From NCBI RefSeq assembly GCF_900446255.1, contig NZ_UIGI01000001.1, positions 4,614,763-4,678,762 of the forward strand: 64,000 nt of DNA, given 5' to 3'. Under the pieces are notes generated by a model. It did no database searches, was not told the DNA's origin, and saw only the letters and a program-made list of their open reading frames with translations. This document shows, one piece after another, positions 1-9,903 of the stretch. Position numbers and translations under genes: made by a program. Each line of letters opens with the position of its first letter. Position 1 is the first letter of the stretch. The stretch is from Buttiauxella agrestis (GTDB lineage: Bacteria > Pseudomonadota > Gammaproteobacteria > Enterobacterales > Enterobacteriaceae).

Positions 1-679
1 GGAATACGCCGTTAATCATCCCCATACAGAAGGTGTCGAACAGGCCGAGGATCTCTTTGTTTTTCAGGATAAATTCACCGGCGTTTCGCCCCATTGCCCC
101 GGCTTGCGTCGCCATCACCGGGTGGGTAGGTGCTATCTCTTGCAAATAGCCGGTGGAGTGCTGCAAAGAACCATAGCGCAACCAGGTTTGCAGGCCATTG
201 ACGAACAGGTCGTCATCGAAATTTTCTGACCACAAACGCGAGTACGATTTCCCGAGGCTGGTCAGCGATCCCGCCAGGCAGAGCATGCCCACCAGACCCG
301 GCCACGTGCCGTCAAAGTTTGCCAGCAGCAAAACCGGCCCTTTGTGATGAACCAACGAAGGTGCAACGTGATGAGAATATTGCCAGGCGGTCAGCAGCAC
401 TATCACCGGCGCGTTTTCGTCAATTTGAGCGAACAGCGAGCTACCCTGGCGCTGGCTGCTGATAAATCCGTGGCCACGCTCTTCATCTATCGGATGAGCG
501 CGCTTCATGCTGTAACCCAGCGAACTCAGGGCATCGTGCAATTTCGCTTCGTATTTTTGTTGTACCGGCCAGCAGGCGAGGTTCGCTGATTCGCGTAAAT
601 CTGCATTAGTCACCATCAGGATTTCATTGTTACCCGCAGTGATTTTTTGCGACACAGAAGGCAGAGTTTGTGTAAGCAC
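1..679 (-). CDS. L-fucose/L-arabinose isomerase-like protein, N-terminal part (cut by window edge)
   Basis: The reading frame is open from a GTG at 679 to the window edge (about 226 codons) and its 3' end lies outside. AAGG lies about 9 bases upstream of the GTG; the next in-frame ATG is about 21 codons later. The protein begins VLTQTLPSVSQKI and contains PVIVLLTAWQYSHHV and LLLANFDGTWPGLVGML, an alternation of hydrophobic strands and loops like the N-terminal domains of the fucose/arabinose isomerase superfamily. It starts 21 bp after the stop of the FGGY kinase gene, so the two are probably one operon. A sugar isomerase feeding a ketopentose kinase is a usual pairing, but family assignment from the N-terminal half alone is tentative and the substrate is unknown. 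Confidence 0.55.
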   Translation of the reverse strand, partial: MLTQTLPSVSQKITAGNNEILMVTNADLRESANLACWPVQQKYEAKLHDALSSLGYSMKRAHPIDEERGHGFISSQRQGSSLFAQIDENAPVIVLLTAWQYSHHVAPSLVHHKGPVLLLANFDGTWPGLVGMLCLAGSLTSLGKSYSRLWSENFDDDLFVNGLQTWLRYGSLQHSTGYLQEIAPTHPVMATQAGAMGRNAGEFILKNKEILGLFDTFCMGMINGVF

Positions 680-700
680 TTTCTTTTTCCTTTTATGTAA

Positions 701-2296
701 TTAAGAGGCCACGAGGGTTTTCTGCATCACAGCCTGATAGCGCTGCTGGTCCTGGTACATTTGCAGGTAAACCTGATATTTCGCGTCGTGGAATGCACGG
801 TGTGCAGCGTCGGGCTCAATGGTTTTATCGCGCCTGACCATGGCGCTAGCCGCCGTTGAAAAACTGCTGAATGCCTTGCAGGCAACAGCGCCATTGAGTG
901 CCGCCCCAAGCGTAACGGCATCTTCTTCTTCAACCAGATGGATGGCGCGCCCGGTGACGTTGGCGTATTCGCGCAGCCAGAGCGGATTTTTACTCGCGCC
1001 GCCGCATAGCGTTATTGAGTCAATGCGCTGGCCGTTGTGTTCCATGGTGTCGATGATGTGGCGCGTGCCGTAAGCAATGGCCTGCAAGGTGGCGAGGTAC
1101 AATCGCGCAAGCTGAGACGGGCCTTTTTCGAGCGTCAGCCCGGCGATCATGCCACGGGCGTTAGCGTCGGATCGTGGAGAGCGGTTGCCGTGGTGGTCCG
1201 CCAGAATATGGAGTTGGCTGGTAGGATATTTTTCTGCGGCTTCGAGTTGCGCGACCCACTGGTTAAGGATTTGGTAAACCCTACAGCCCAGCGCGTCGGC
1301 TTCATTTTTTAATGCAGGCCAGGCGTCGCTTTGCGTCAATGCCCAGTCCACCAGCGCCCCGGCAGCACTTTGCCCGCCTTCGTTGAGCCACCAGCCTGGG
1401 TACATCGCAGCGAAATAAGGTCCCCACACGCCAGGCACCGATTTCGCCTCTTTGCTGACAATCATGTGGCAATTAGAGGTGCCGCTGATAATCGCGAGAT
1501 TAGCTTCAGGAGCCGCCGCCACTAATGCCAGGCCGCCCGCGTGGGCGTCAATCAAACCGCTGGCGACAACGACATCAGGCGTTAAGCCCAGTTGCGCGGC
1601 CACATCAGTGCGCAGAGTGCCTACGGGCTGCCCCACTTGAATAATGCTCGGTGGGATTTTATTCACCAAATCCGCTAATTCGACGGACTCAAGCAAACTC
1701 TGGCTAAAGCGTTCTTCATGCGCCAGATAGTTCCATTTGCAGGTCAGCGTACAAACGCCTGCCGCATCCACGCCCGTGGCACGCCATACCAGGTAATCGG
1801 CTAAGTCGAAGAACCGCCAGATGGCGGCATAACGCTCAGGAAAATGGTTTTTCAGCCAAAGAATTTTAGGCAATTCCATCTCAATGCTGACCTGTCCACC
1901 GACGTATTGCAGCGCGGAATCATTCGTGGCGTTGATACGTTGGGTTTCTTCGCCTGCACGGTGATCCATCCACATCACGATGTCGTGGTCAGCATCACCT
2001 TCCTCGCCTACCGCCACCGGCTGCCCGCGTTCACCCACTGCCACCAGTGAACATGTCGCGTCAAATCCAATCGAGACCACTTGCTGTGATTGCGCACCCG
2101 CAAGGCTTATCGCCTCGCGCACCGTGGTGCACACCTGCTGCCAGATATCACTGGAGGATTGTTCGACTCGGTTAGTCTGGTAGTGAAATTGCTGGATGGG
2201 ACGAACAGAAAACGCCAGGCGGGTGCCTTCCATTGTGTAAATACCGGCTCTGACACTTGCGGAACCCACATCAACGCCAACAAATAATTTCGTCAT
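701..2296 (-). CDS. FGGY-family pentulose kinase (ribulokinase-like)
   Basis: A 531-residue carbohydrate kinase that should phosphorylate a ketopentose such as D-ribulose with ATP in the cytoplasm. The N-terminal FGGY domain opens with the phosphate-binding motif GVDVGSASVRAG (residues about 7-18). The C-terminal domain carries SGLIDAHAGGLA, ISGTSNCHM and, near residue 430, the adenosine-binding LCGGASKNPLW. Length and the MWMDHRAG motif fit the FGGY_YpCarbK/D-ribulokinase branch better than glycerol kinase or xylulokinase. The gene heads an operon with the isomerase-like gene 21 bp downstream. No dedicated transporter or regulator is visible in the window, so the natural sugar cannot be named. 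Confidence 0.85.
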   Translation of the reverse strand: MTKLFVGVDVGSASVRAGIYTMEGTRLAFSVRPIQQFHYQTNRVEQSSSDIWQQVCTTVREAISLAGAQSQQVVSIGFDATCSLVAVGERGQPVAVGEEGDADHDIVMWMDHRAGEETQRINATNDSALQYVGGQVSIEMELPKILWLKNHFPERYAAIWRFFDLADYLVWRATGVDAAGVCTLTCKWNYLAHEERFSQSLLESVELADLVNKIPPSIIQVGQPVGTLRTDVAAQLGLTPDVVVASGLIDAHAGGLALVAAAPEANLAIISGTSNCHMIVSKEAKSVPGVWGPYFAAMYPGWWLNEGGQSAAGALVDWALTQSDAWPALKNEADALGCRVYQILNQWVAQLEAAEKYPTSQLHILADHHGNRSPRSDANARGMIAGLTLEKGPSQLARLYLATLQAIAYGTRHIIDTMEHNGQRIDSITLCGGASKNPLWLREYANVTGRAIHLVEEEDAVTLGAALNGAVACKAFSSFSTAASAMVRRDKTIEPDAAHRAFHDAKYQVYLQMYQDQQRYQAVMQKTLVAS

Positions 2297-2500
2297 TTTC
2301 GTGCTCTCATCGGCTACTGCGTCGAGAAAGCATATTGGTTAAGTGAATAGTTAAACACAACTGCTCACTGTTTAATTTGTGATCAGCCCGACAAGCTGGA
2401 AGGAGCTTCAAATGAAGATTAAAGGTTAAGATGTTGTTTTTGAATTGTTTAATGATGCGCGATTTTTAGACTATTTTTTGGAGCACAACGAAGCGACTGA

Positions 2501-2532
2501 AGAAAAGCACCAGGCCAGTTTGCACCTGGTGC
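2501..2532 (-). terminator. Intrinsic terminator after the amidohydrolase/binding-protein operon
   Basis: An 8-bp stem GCACCAGG/CCTGGTGC with a 10-base loop is followed on the minus strand by TTTTCTT. It lies 10 bases past the stop of the frameshifted binding protein. Confidence 0.7.
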
Positions 2533-2542
2533 TGTACTGAAA

Positions 2543-3318
2543 TTACGTCCCGGAATAGATATCAAAACTGAAGTATTTATCCGCCAGTTTCTTGTAGGTT
2601 CCGTCCGCAATGATTTGGCTTATCGCGCCATTTAGCGCTTCGCGTAATTGCGCATCATCTTTACGCAAGCCAATCGCCGCACCTGCCCCAAATAATTCCG
2701 GGTCCTGTAATGCTTTGCCGACCATAGCAAAATCTTTGCCCTGCGGTTTGTTCAGGAAGCTATATTCCGCCATCACCCCGGAAAGGACTGCCGCGTCGAT
2801 GCGTCCGGATTCTAAATCCTGTACCACTAATCAGCCCCCTGATAAGCCACCACGTTAACCCCGGCACTGCGCCAGTTTTTATTCGCGTAAGTTTCCTGGG
2901 CAGAGCCTTGCTCAACGCCGATGGTTTTACCTTTCAGCTGATCAATTTCCGGTTTGATGGGATTATTTTTATGTGCGACTAAAAAGACCGGACCGTTATA
3001 TATTTTGTCGGTAAAGGCGATTTGTTCTTTGCGTTTTTCCGTCATGTACATGCCGGAAAGAATGGCATCAAATTTTCTGGCTTGCAGCGCGGGAATAATG
3101 GCATCAAAGTTATTTTCCACCCACACGCATTTAGCCTGTAGCTTCTCGCAAATAGCATTGCCTAAATCAATATCAAAGCCGACCACTTTCCCCGCGGCAT
3201 CTTTTGACTCAAAGGGAGCAAATGTAGGATCCACTCCGAAGCGTATTTCTTTAATATTATTTGCGAATGTCGAGCTTGTCGCCAGCAGAGCAATTAATGG
3301 CAGAATGTATTTTTTCAT
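2543..3318 (-). pseudogene. Periplasmic amino-acid-binding protein (ArtJ/HisJ type), frameshifted
   Basis: Two reading frames together make one ABC-transporter binding protein of the lysine-arginine-ornithine/histidine class. The first, 3318 to 2827, has a signal peptide (MKKYILPLIALLATSSTFA) and the family motif FDIDLGNAICEKL, and ends with AYQGAD followed by TAG. The second, 2827 to 2543, continues in another frame with VQDLESGRIDAA, the normal next segment. Restoring one T in the run at 2829-2830 (GAT TAG to GAT TTA) joins them into about 258 residues, the usual family length. The start has a GGAGC Shine-Dalgarno and follows the amidohydrolase gene by 15 bp. No permease or ATPase gene is adjacent. 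The shift could be a true lesion or a base-calling error in a short homopolymer. Confidence 0.85.
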
Positions 3319-3333
3319 ATTAGCTCCAGGATA

Positions 3334-4512
3334 TTAGCGACAGTAAGTTTGTACTAAGCGGGAAAAGAATGAGGCACCGGTGGAAATAATGTCATCATTA
3401 AAGTCATAACCTGGGTTATGCACCATGCAGCCGCCTTTCTCCCCTTTTTCGCCATTGCCTAATAAGAAATAGCTGCCCGGTCTTTCTTGCAGCATAAAGG
3501 CAAAATCCTCGCTGCCGGTGGAAGGAAGCACCGTATCGAGCACCGCATCTTTACCGAAAAACTCGACAGCCAGCTCACGGGCAAAGGCCGTTTGTTCATC
3601 ATCGTTAATCAAGACGGGATAGGAGTCGTAAACTTCCACGTCGCAGCTGGCGCCAAAGCTTTTCGCCGTGAAGTCAGCTAATTCTTCAATTCTCTTAATC
3701 AGCAGGTCGCGAATTTCTGGTTTCATGGCGCGCACGGTTAATTCCATTACCGCGCTGTCGGGAATTACGTTGGAGGCAATGCCCGACTGGAAGGTTCCAA
3801 CGGTAACAATGGCGGTTTCGCCAGGTGTGACATTGCGGGAAACAATGGTTTGCAATGCGGTGATTAGCGCCGCGCCCGTCACAATGGGGTCAACGGTACG
3901 TTGCGGATAAGCACCATGGCCGCCGTAGCCTTTGATGGTGATTTTTACGGTGTCTGCCGAGGCCATAAAGTTGCCTGAGTAGAAACCTAGTTTTCCGGTC
4001 GGCAAGCCTGGCATATTGTGCAGGGCAAAGACACGGTCGCATGGGAAACGCTCGAACAATCCCTCTTTAATCATTAAGTCCGCGCCGCCAATGGCTTCTT
4101 CGGCTGGCTGGAAAATGAGATGGACTGTGCCGTTAAATTCGCAGGATTCAGAGGCAATATATTTTGCCGCCGCCAATAAAATAGTGGTGTGCCCGTCGTG
4201 GCCGCAGGCGTGCATTTTCCCGGCCACGGTACTGGCCCAGGGTAAATTCGTTTCTTCAAAAATAGGGAGTGCGTCCATATCAGCCCGCAAGCCAATAGAT
4301 TTATTCGAATCCCCTTTTTTCAAAGAACCCACAACCCCAGTGGTGCCAATTCCTCGCGTGACTTTATATCCCCAGGATTCAAGTTGCTTTGCTACTAAAT
4401 CACTGGTTTTAAACTCCTCCAGACTTAATTCCGGGTTAGCGTGTAAGTAATGCCGTATAGCAATCATTTCATCTTCTGAGGCTTTTATTTCTGGAATTAC
4501 GAAATCCGTCAT
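3334..4512 (-). CDS. M20-family amidohydrolase (hippurate/N-acyl-amino-acid hydrolase type)
   Basis: A 392-residue zinc aminoacylase/carboxypeptidase-like enzyme of the M20D group, expected to hydrolyse an N-acyl amino acid in the cytoplasm. Visible metal-site motifs are RADMDALP (about 76-83), HACGHDGH (101-108), QPAEEAIGG with the catalytic Glu pair, and the C-terminal GSEDFAFM and MVHNPGYDF. GYGGHGAYP marks the dimerisation domain. The frame stays open to an ATG at 4557, but the ATG at 4512 (MTDFVIPEIK) has GGAG 7 bases upstream and is preferred. The gene is followed by an amino-acid-binding protein in the same operon, which suggests scavenging of acylated amino acids. The substrate is not determined. 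Confidence 0.85.
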   Translation of the reverse strand: MTDFVIPEIKASEDEMIAIRHYLHANPELSLEEFKTSDLVAKQLESWGYKVTRGIGTTGVVGSLKKGDSNKSIGLRADMDALPIFEETNLPWASTVAGKMHACGHDGHTTILLAAAKYIASESCEFNGTVHLIFQPAEEAIGGADLMIKEGLFERFPCDRVFALHNMPGLPTGKLGFYSGNFMASADTVKITIKGYGGHGAYPQRTVDPIVTGAALITALQTIVSRNVTPGETAIVTVGTFQSGIASNVIPDSAVMELTVRAMKPEIRDLLIKRIEELADFTAKSFGASCDVEVYDSYPVLINDDEQTAFARELAVEFFGKDAVLDTVLPSTGSEDFAFMLQERPGSYFLLGNGEKGEKGGCMVHNPGYDFNDDIISTGASFFSRLVQTYCR

Positions 4513-4649
4513 GCTGCTCTCCGGTGGAGTTATAAGTGTTTGTGTTTGCATAAACAACTTAGCTGGATAACGTTTTAATGCAAGCAGGAATACTTATGAC
4601 GCGGAGCAATACATTCAGATTGTTAATAGTTAATTTAATCTGACCGGAT

Positions 4650-4683
4650 AAAAAAACCCGCGGATATTATCAATATCCGCGGG
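4650..4683 (-). terminator. ssb terminator
   Basis: A perfect 12-bp stem (CCCGCGGATATT with its complement, 4657-4668 and 4672-4683) and a 3-base loop are followed on the minus strand by seven T. It lies about 30 bases past the ssb stop codon. Confidence 0.9.
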
Positions 4684-4714
4684 CCTTATAATGCACTCAC
4701 TCTAACGAATGATC

Positions 4715-5251
4715 TTAGAATGGAATATCGTCATCGAAGTCCATTGGTGGCTCATTGTTAGATGGCGCTGGAGCACTCTGCTGCGGACGAGATTGCGCGC
4801 CGCCGCTGAACTGGTTGCCACCCTGCTGTGGTTGCTGAGGCTGACCCCAACCACCTTGCTGCTGGCCTGGAGCGCCACCACCGGCAGGAGCACCGCCCGC
4901 TGCACGGCCGCCCAACATTTGCATGGTGCCACCCACGTTAACCACGATTTCGGTAGTGTATTTTTCAACGCCAGCCTGGTCGGTCCATTTACGCGTCTGC
5001 AATGCGCCTTCGATATAAACCTGGGAGCCTTTACGCAGGTATTCGCCTGCAACTTCTGCCAGTTTCCCGAACAGCACAACACGGTGCCATTCAGTTTTTT
5101 CTTTAGTTTCGCCGGTTTGCTTATCGCGCCAGGACTCTGACGTGGCCAGAGTAATGTTGGCAACTGCGCCACCATTTGGCATGTAGCGCACTTCCGGGTC
5201 TTGACCCAGATTCCCGACGAGAATCACCTTGTTTACGCCTCTGCTGGCCAT
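4715..5251 (-). CDS. ssb: Single-stranded DNA-binding protein SSB
   Basis: A 178-residue SSB that coats single-stranded DNA during replication, repair and recombination. The N-terminal OB fold (about 1-115) starts [16 protein letters not shown]. It is followed by a Gly/Gln/Pro-rich disordered linker and the acidic tip MDFDDDIPF that binds partner proteins. Length and sequence match enterobacterial SSB. It diverges from uvrA across 227 bp that contain a LexA box, so damage-inducible expression is likely, as in E. coli. Confidence 0.98.
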   Translation of the reverse strand: MASRGVNKVILVGNLGQDPEVRYMPNGGAVANITLATSESWRDKQTGETKEKTEWHRVVLFGKLAEVAGEYLRKGSQVYIEGALQTRKWTDQAGVEKYTTEIVVNVGGTMQMLGGRAAGGAPAGGGAPGQQQGGWGQPQQPQQGGNQFSGGAQSRPQQSAPAPSNNEPPMDFDDDIPF

Positions 5252-5376
5252 GATCGTGTCTCCTGAAACGTTTATTAATAGTGTAAACCCTCGATTCTAC
5301 CACGCCACCCCTAATCTTTATAGCTGCGGGATGCATTCCAGAATGTCGGCAGGATATACATTATTGCATTAAAGCA

Positions 5377-5392
5377 CTGGATATCCATTCAG
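5377..5392. promoter_or_regulatory. LexA (SOS) box between ssb and uvrA
   Basis: CTGGATATCCATTCAG has the form CTG-N10-CAG of the LexA operator and lies 87 bp before the uvrA start, in the divergent ssb-uvrA region where E. coli has its SOS box. Confidence 0.85.
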
Positions 5393-5478
5393 GTTTTATT
5401 GTGTCATAATTAGCCGTTTGTGATCGTCGGCGGCCTCCTGTGCGGCCTGGCAAAAAGCGTTTAAACCGGGAAAGGTGA

Positions 5479-8310
5479 ATGGATAAGATCGAAGTTCGGG
5501 GCGCCCGCACCCACAATCTCAAAAATATTAACCTCGTTATTCCGCGCGACAAGCTGATTGTCGTGACTGGGCTTTCGGGTTCTGGCAAATCCTCACTGGC
5601 TTTCGACACCTTATACGCCGAGGGGCAACGTCGTTACGTTGAGTCCCTCTCCGCCTATGCGCGTCAGTTCCTGTCGTTGATGGAAAAGCCAGATGTCGAC
5701 CACATTGAAGGCTTGTCGCCTGCGATTTCTATCGAGCAGAAATCCACCTCGCACAACCCGCGTTCAACCGTCGGCACTATTACAGAAATTCATGATTACC
5801 TGCGCCTGCTGTATGCCCGCGTGGGTGAGCCGCGCTGCCCGGATCACAACGTGCCGCTAGCGGCGCAAACCGTCAGCCAGATGGTCGATAACGTTTTAGC
5901 GCAGCCGGAAGGCAAACGCCTGATGCTGCTTGCCCCCATCATTAAAGACAGGAAAGGCGAGCACACGAAAACGCTGGAAAACCTCGCAAGCCAGGGCTAC
6001 ATCCGCGCCAGGATCGACGGCGAAGTGTGCGATCTCTCGGATCCGCCAAAATTAGAATTACAGAAAAAACATACCATTGAAGTGGTCGTTGACCGTTTCA
6101 AAGTGCGCGAAGATATCGCGCAGCGTCTGGCGGAATCCTTTGAAACCGCGCTGGATTTATCCGGCGGTTCTGCGGTTGTCGCCGATATGGACGATGAAAA
6201 AGCGGAAGAGTTGCTGTTCTCGGCAAACTTCGCCTGCCCGATTTGCGGCTACAGCATGCGCGAGCTGGAACCACGTCTGTTCTCGTTCAACAACCCGGCC
6301 GGTGCCTGCCCAACCTGTGATGGGCTTGGCGTGCAGCAATATTTCGACCCGGAGCGTGTCGTACAAAACGGCGAGCTTTCCCTTGCGGGCGGCGCGATTC
6401 GTGGTTGGGATCGCCGTAATTTCTACTACTTCACCATGATGCGATCGCTTGCGGAGCATTATAAATTCGATGTCGAAACGCCGTGGAATGAGCTGAGCGC
6501 CAGCGTGAAAAACGTGGTGCTCAATGGTTCTGGCAAAGAGAGCATTGAATTTAAATATATTAACGACCGTGGCGATACGTCTGTACGCCGCCATCCGTTT
6601 GAAGGCGTTCTGCATAATATGGAACGTCGCTATAAAGAAACCGAGTCTTCCGCGGTGCGGGAAGAACTGGCGAAATTTATCAGCAACCGTTCATGCGCAA
6701 GCTGTGAAGGTACGCGTCTGCGCCGTGAAGCACGCCATGTGTTTGTTGAAAACACGCCGCTGCCAACGATCTCTGATATGAGCATCGGTCATGCGATGGA
6801 ATTCTTCCACAACATGAAGCTCAGTGGGCAACGTGCGCAAATCGCTGAAAAAATCTTGAAAGAGATTGGCGATCGCCTGAAATTCCTGGTGAACGTCGGC
6901 CTGAATTATCTTTCCCTTTCTCGTTCCGCAGAGACACTTTCCGGCGGTGAAGCGCAGCGTATTCGTCTGGCCAGCCAGATTGGCGCAGGTCTTGTGGGCG
7001 TAATGTATGTGCTCGATGAGCCGTCAATTGGTCTGCATCAGCGCGATAACGAGCGCCTGCTGGAAACGCTGATTCACCTGCGTGACCTCGGGAATACCGT
7101 GATTGTGGTCGAGCACGACGAAGATGCGATCCGTGCCGCAGACCATATTATTGATATCGGCCCAGGTGCGGGTGTTCACGGCGGCCATGTCGTTGCTGAA
7201 GGCACGATGCAGGATATTATCGACGCACCGGAATCACTGACCGGGCAGTTCCTCAGCGGTAAGCGTGAAATTGCGCTGCCGAAAAACCGCGTTCCAGCAG
7301 ATCCCGAGAAGGTGTTGAAGCTGGTTGGCGCGAAGGGCAACAACCTGAAAGATGTGACGTTGACGCTGCCCGTCGGCTTGTTTACCTGTGTGACCGGGGT
7401 TTCTGGTTCCGGTAAATCGACGCTGATTAACGATACGCTTTTCCCGATTGCTCAAACCCAATTGAACGGTGCAACGCTTGCAGAACCTGCGCCGTACCGC
7501 GAAGTTCATGGTCTGGAGCATTTCGACAAAGTTATTGATATCGACCAAAGCCCGATTGGGCGTACACCACGTTCAAACCCGGCGACTTATACCGGCGTGT
7601 TTACGCCAGTGCGCGAGCTGTTTGCGGGCGTGCCGGAGTCCCGTGCGCGGGGTTATACGCCAGGGCGTTTTAGCTTTAACGTGCGTGGTGGGCGTTGTGA
7701 AGCGTGCCAGGGCGATGGCGTTATCAAAGTTGAGATGCACTTCCTGCCGGATATTTACGTGCCGTGCGATCAGTGCCGTGGCAAGCGTTACAACCGCGAA
7801 ACGCTGGAAATAAAGTACAAAGGCAAGAGCATCCACGAAGTGTTGGATATGACCATTGAAGACGCTCGTGAATTCTTTGATGCCGTACCTGCGCTGGCGC
7901 GTAAGCTGCAAACGTTAATCGACGTTGGCTTGTCTTACATTCGCCTGGGTCAGTCTGCGACCACGCTGTCGGGCGGTGAAGCACAACGTGTAAAACTGGC
8001 GCGTGAGCTTTCTAAACGCGGCACCGGGCAAACGCTGTATATCCTCGATGAGCCGACGACTGGCCTGCACTTTGCAGATATTCAGCAATTGCTGGAAGTT
8101 CTGCACCAGTTGCGCGACCAGGGCAACACCATTGTGGTTATCGAGCATAATCTGGATGTGATTAAAACCGCAGACTGGATTGTGGACCTTGGCCCAGAAG
8201 GCGGTAGCGGCGGCGGTGAAATCCTCGTTTCCGGTACGCCAGAAACTGTCGCAGAGTGCGAAGCGTCACATACCGCTCGTTTCCTCAAGCCATTGCTGAA
8301 ATTGAAATAG
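5479..8310 (+). CDS. uvrA: Excinuclease ABC subunit A
   Basis: A 943-residue DNA damage sensor of nucleotide excision repair that works with UvrB. It has two ABC ATPase modules. Walker A motifs are GLSGSGKS (about 31-38) and GVSGSGKS (about 640-647), signature motifs are LSGGEAQR (twice), and Walker B motifs are VLDEPSIGL and ILDEPTTGL. Zinc-binding cysteines are seen at CPICG...CPTC and, in the second module, CEACQGDG...CDQC. The start follows a GGGAAAGG ribosome site. Length is close to the 940 residues of E. coli UvrA. A LexA box lies upstream. Confidence 0.98.
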   Translation: MDKIEVRGARTHNLKNINLVIPRDKLIVVTGLSGSGKSSLAFDTLYAEGQRRYVESLSAYARQFLSLMEKPDVDHIEGLSPAISIEQKSTSHNPRSTVGTITEIHDYLRLLYARVGEPRCPDHNVPLAAQTVSQMVDNVLAQPEGKRLMLLAPIIKDRKGEHTKTLENLASQGYIRARIDGEVCDLSDPPKLELQKKHTIEVVVDRFKVREDIAQRLAESFETALDLSGGSAVVADMDDEKAEELLFSANFACPICGYSMRELEPRLFSFNNPAGACPTCDGLGVQQYFDPERVVQNGELSLAGGAIRGWDRRNFYYFTMMRSLAEHYKFDVETPWNELSASVKNVVLNGSGKESIEFKYINDRGDTSVRRHPFEGVLHNMERRYKETESSAVREELAKFISNRSCASCEGTRLRREARHVFVENTPLPTISDMSIGHAMEFFHNMKLSGQRAQIAEKILKEIGDRLKFLVNVGLNYLSLSRSAETLSGGEAQRIRLASQIGAGLVGVMYVLDEPSIGLHQRDNERLLETLIHLRDLGNTVIVVEHDEDAIRAADHIIDIGPGAGVHGGHVVAEGTMQDIIDAPESLTGQFLSGKREIALPKNRVPADPEKVLKLVGAKGNNLKDVTLTLPVGLFTCVTGVSGSGKSTLINDTLFPIAQTQLNGATLAEPAPYREVHGLEHFDKVIDIDQSPIGRTPRSNPATYTGVFTPVRELFAGVPESRARGYTPGRFSFNVRGGRCEACQGDGVIKVEMHFLPDIYVPCDQCRGKRYNRETLEIKYKGKSIHEVLDMTIEDAREFFDAVPALARKLQTLIDVGLSYIRLGQSATTLSGGEAQRVKLARELSKRGTGQTLYILDEPTTGLHFADIQQLLEVLHQLRDQGNTIVVIEHNLDVIKTADWIVDLGPEGGSGGGEILVSGTPETVAECEASHTARFLKPLLKLK

Positions 8311-8664
8311 TCAGTCAGAAAGCTGCTGCCTGGTTTGCTGAGGCAGCAGCGATAACGCCTGCTGATACGAAGCATCCACCAGGTAGTAAATCTGCGAGTC
8401 CGGAAGTGTGCCATCCAGGTAAAGCGTGCTCCAGTGCGCTTTATTCAAATGCGCGCTAGGATGCACATCACTATGTTGTTCACGTAATAAATCGGCAAGT
8501 GCCGGGCTTGCCTTTAACGACACTGCCGGGCGCGCTTCCACGTCATGCACCATCGCGTACATCACATCTGCCACTTTGATTTGTGTGGCTTTCCAGTCGC
8601 TATGAACCGCTTGTTCGGCTCCGGGCTTGTTCATGCAGTACTGCAATAACTCCGAATTGGTCAT
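8311..8664 (-). CDS. yjbR: YjbR, MmcQ/YjbR-family protein
   Basis: A 117-residue small cytoplasmic protein of the MmcQ/YjbR family (CyaY-like fold), function not established. The conserved ATQIKVADVMYAMV, PAVSLKASP and HLNKAHWSTLYLDG segments are present. The frame extends to 8766, but the ATG at 8664 (MTNSELLQYC) has a GGGGA ribosome site and gives the family length. It is convergent with uvrA; the stop codons adjoin. In E. coli yjbQ lies between this gene and aphA; here an ERIC element occupies that place. Confidence 0.93.
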   Translation of the reverse strand: MTNSELLQYCMNKPGAEQAVHSDWKATQIKVADVMYAMVHDVEARPAVSLKASPALADLLREQHSDVHPSAHLNKAHWSTLYLDGTLPDSQIYYLVDASYQQALSLLPQQTRQQLSD

Positions 8665-8823
8665 TTTAATTCCCCTAGAGAGACTCCCGTGAAAAGGATG
8701 TGCTAGCCAGTTTAAGAAACCAGCACCTCTAAGTGTGCGAGCAACTCGCCAAAAGGTAAAACTCAACGGGGAGATTTTGATGAAAAAAACGGCAGCGGGA
8801 TGGGTATAGCGTCATTAAAACCG

Positions 8824-9019
8824 ATTTTACCCTAAATAATTCGAGCTGAAGGACAAAAGGCTTTAGCCTTTTGAGCAGCGCTTGCGCTGACCTCGACAGA
8901 GGCGAGGCTTTGCCGAGTAACGCGGCAAGTGAACTCATCCCCAGGAGCTTACTAAAGTAAGTGACTGGGGTGAGTGAGTGTAGCCAACGCACCTGCGGCT
9001 TGAAGTATGACGGGTAAAA
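8824..9019. repeat. ERIC element, long variant with internal insertion
   Basis: Terminal inverted repeats ATTTTACCC/GGGTAAAAT flank AATAATTCGAGCTG and, at the other end, the ERIC core CCCCAGGAGCTTACTAAAG with AAGTAAGTGACTGGGGTGAG. These match the ERIC primer sequences. A normal element is about 127 bp; this one is about 195 bp. About 65 bp of extra sequence (8845-8922) is a chain of small palindromes, including AAAAGGCTTTAGCCTTTT and CAGCGCTTGCGCTG. It fills the gap between yjbR and aphA and ends at the aphA stop codon. Confidence 0.9.
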
Positions 9020-9733
9020 TTAGTATTCGGAGTTAACGATAACCTCTTCGCCAAATGCCCCTGCTTTTGGCAATGGCTGATAGCTCGAGTTAGAAGCACG
9101 TAACAGACGAATACCGCGCGCGCCTACGTCCTGCGCGGCAGTAATATCACCGTCTGAATCGCCGTAGAACACTTTGATTTTCTTATCTTTCAGCCACTGC
9201 GTTTTGGTGTTTTGCCCTGGCTGGTCGCCCGCGAAAATAACCGGGTTCACGCTGGCCTGCGGGATCTTGAAATCATTTTGCAGCGTTTTAGTCACGGTTT
9301 CTGTTTTAGTCGGGCTGCGGCCGGTGACGAAGTAAATGCTGTCGCCGCGTTTCAGGTGCATGGCTATCAGGTTTTTCGCCACCTCTTTTGGCATGCTGAA
9401 ATCATCCCAGCCGTTGTTCATTTTTTCCCAGAACGCAGGGTTTTTCAGGTAATCCGGTTTACCTGGTGAATACTCTTTTTGCCCGCGATAGAAGCCAGGG
9501 CTTGAGAAGAGAACCGTGTCGTCGATATCAAAACCTACCGCCATCGGCGCACGCCCTGACAGGCTATTTTCGATTTGTGCGACCGACACCCAGTGCACAG
9601 GTACTTGCTGCGCCAGTTGCGCAACAGTGACGCCAGGATTCAGTGGAGCGGGAGCTGATTCTTTTGCGAGAGCAGACTGATTCAATCCAAGTAACAAACA
9701 CGCGGCACTCAGTGCCATCGTTAGCTTACGCAT
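9020..9733 (-). CDS. aphA: Class B acid phosphatase AphA
   Basis: A 237-residue periplasmic non-specific acid phosphatase/phosphotransferase that acts on nucleotides and other monoesters. A signal peptide (residues 1 to about 23, ending SALA) precedes the HAD-superfamily nucleophile motif FDIDDTVLF (about 67-75), VTGRSPTKT and YGDSDGDI. Length equals E. coli AphA. The family is Mg-dependent and tetrameric. The ERIC element at 8824-9019 begins directly at its stop codon. Confidence 0.96.
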   Translation of the reverse strand: MRKLTMALSAACLLLGLNQSALAKESAPAPLNPGVTVAQLAQQVPVHWVSVAQIENSLSGRAPMAVGFDIDDTVLFSSPGFYRGQKEYSPGKPDYLKNPAFWEKMNNGWDDFSMPKEVAKNLIAMHLKRGDSIYFVTGRSPTKTETVTKTLQNDFKIPQASVNPVIFAGDQPGQNTKTQWLKDKKIKVFYGDSDGDITAAQDVGARGIRLLRASNSSYQPLPKAGAFGEEVIVNSEY

Positions 9734-9903
9734 TATTTTCCCTCTTTCTCGTTAATTTTTATGATTATAAATCGGAACAAGTGGTCAAAAATCAGATCGA
9801 CAATACCGAGGCCTAAGCGCCAGAGAAAGGTTTTTTTCAAGATTTGTCATAGAAAAAGGCGATGATCACACATCGCCTTTTGGGGAAAGAAGTAAGTGAG
9901 TAC

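Noticed and set aside
2297-2500. Possible small gene upstream of the kinase
   Set aside because: No frame with a ribosome site; AT-rich promoter-like sequence only.
8845-8922. CRISPR-like or tRNA-like chain of short repeats
   Set aside because: The palindromes differ from each other and lie inside an ERIC element; no repeat-spacer pattern.
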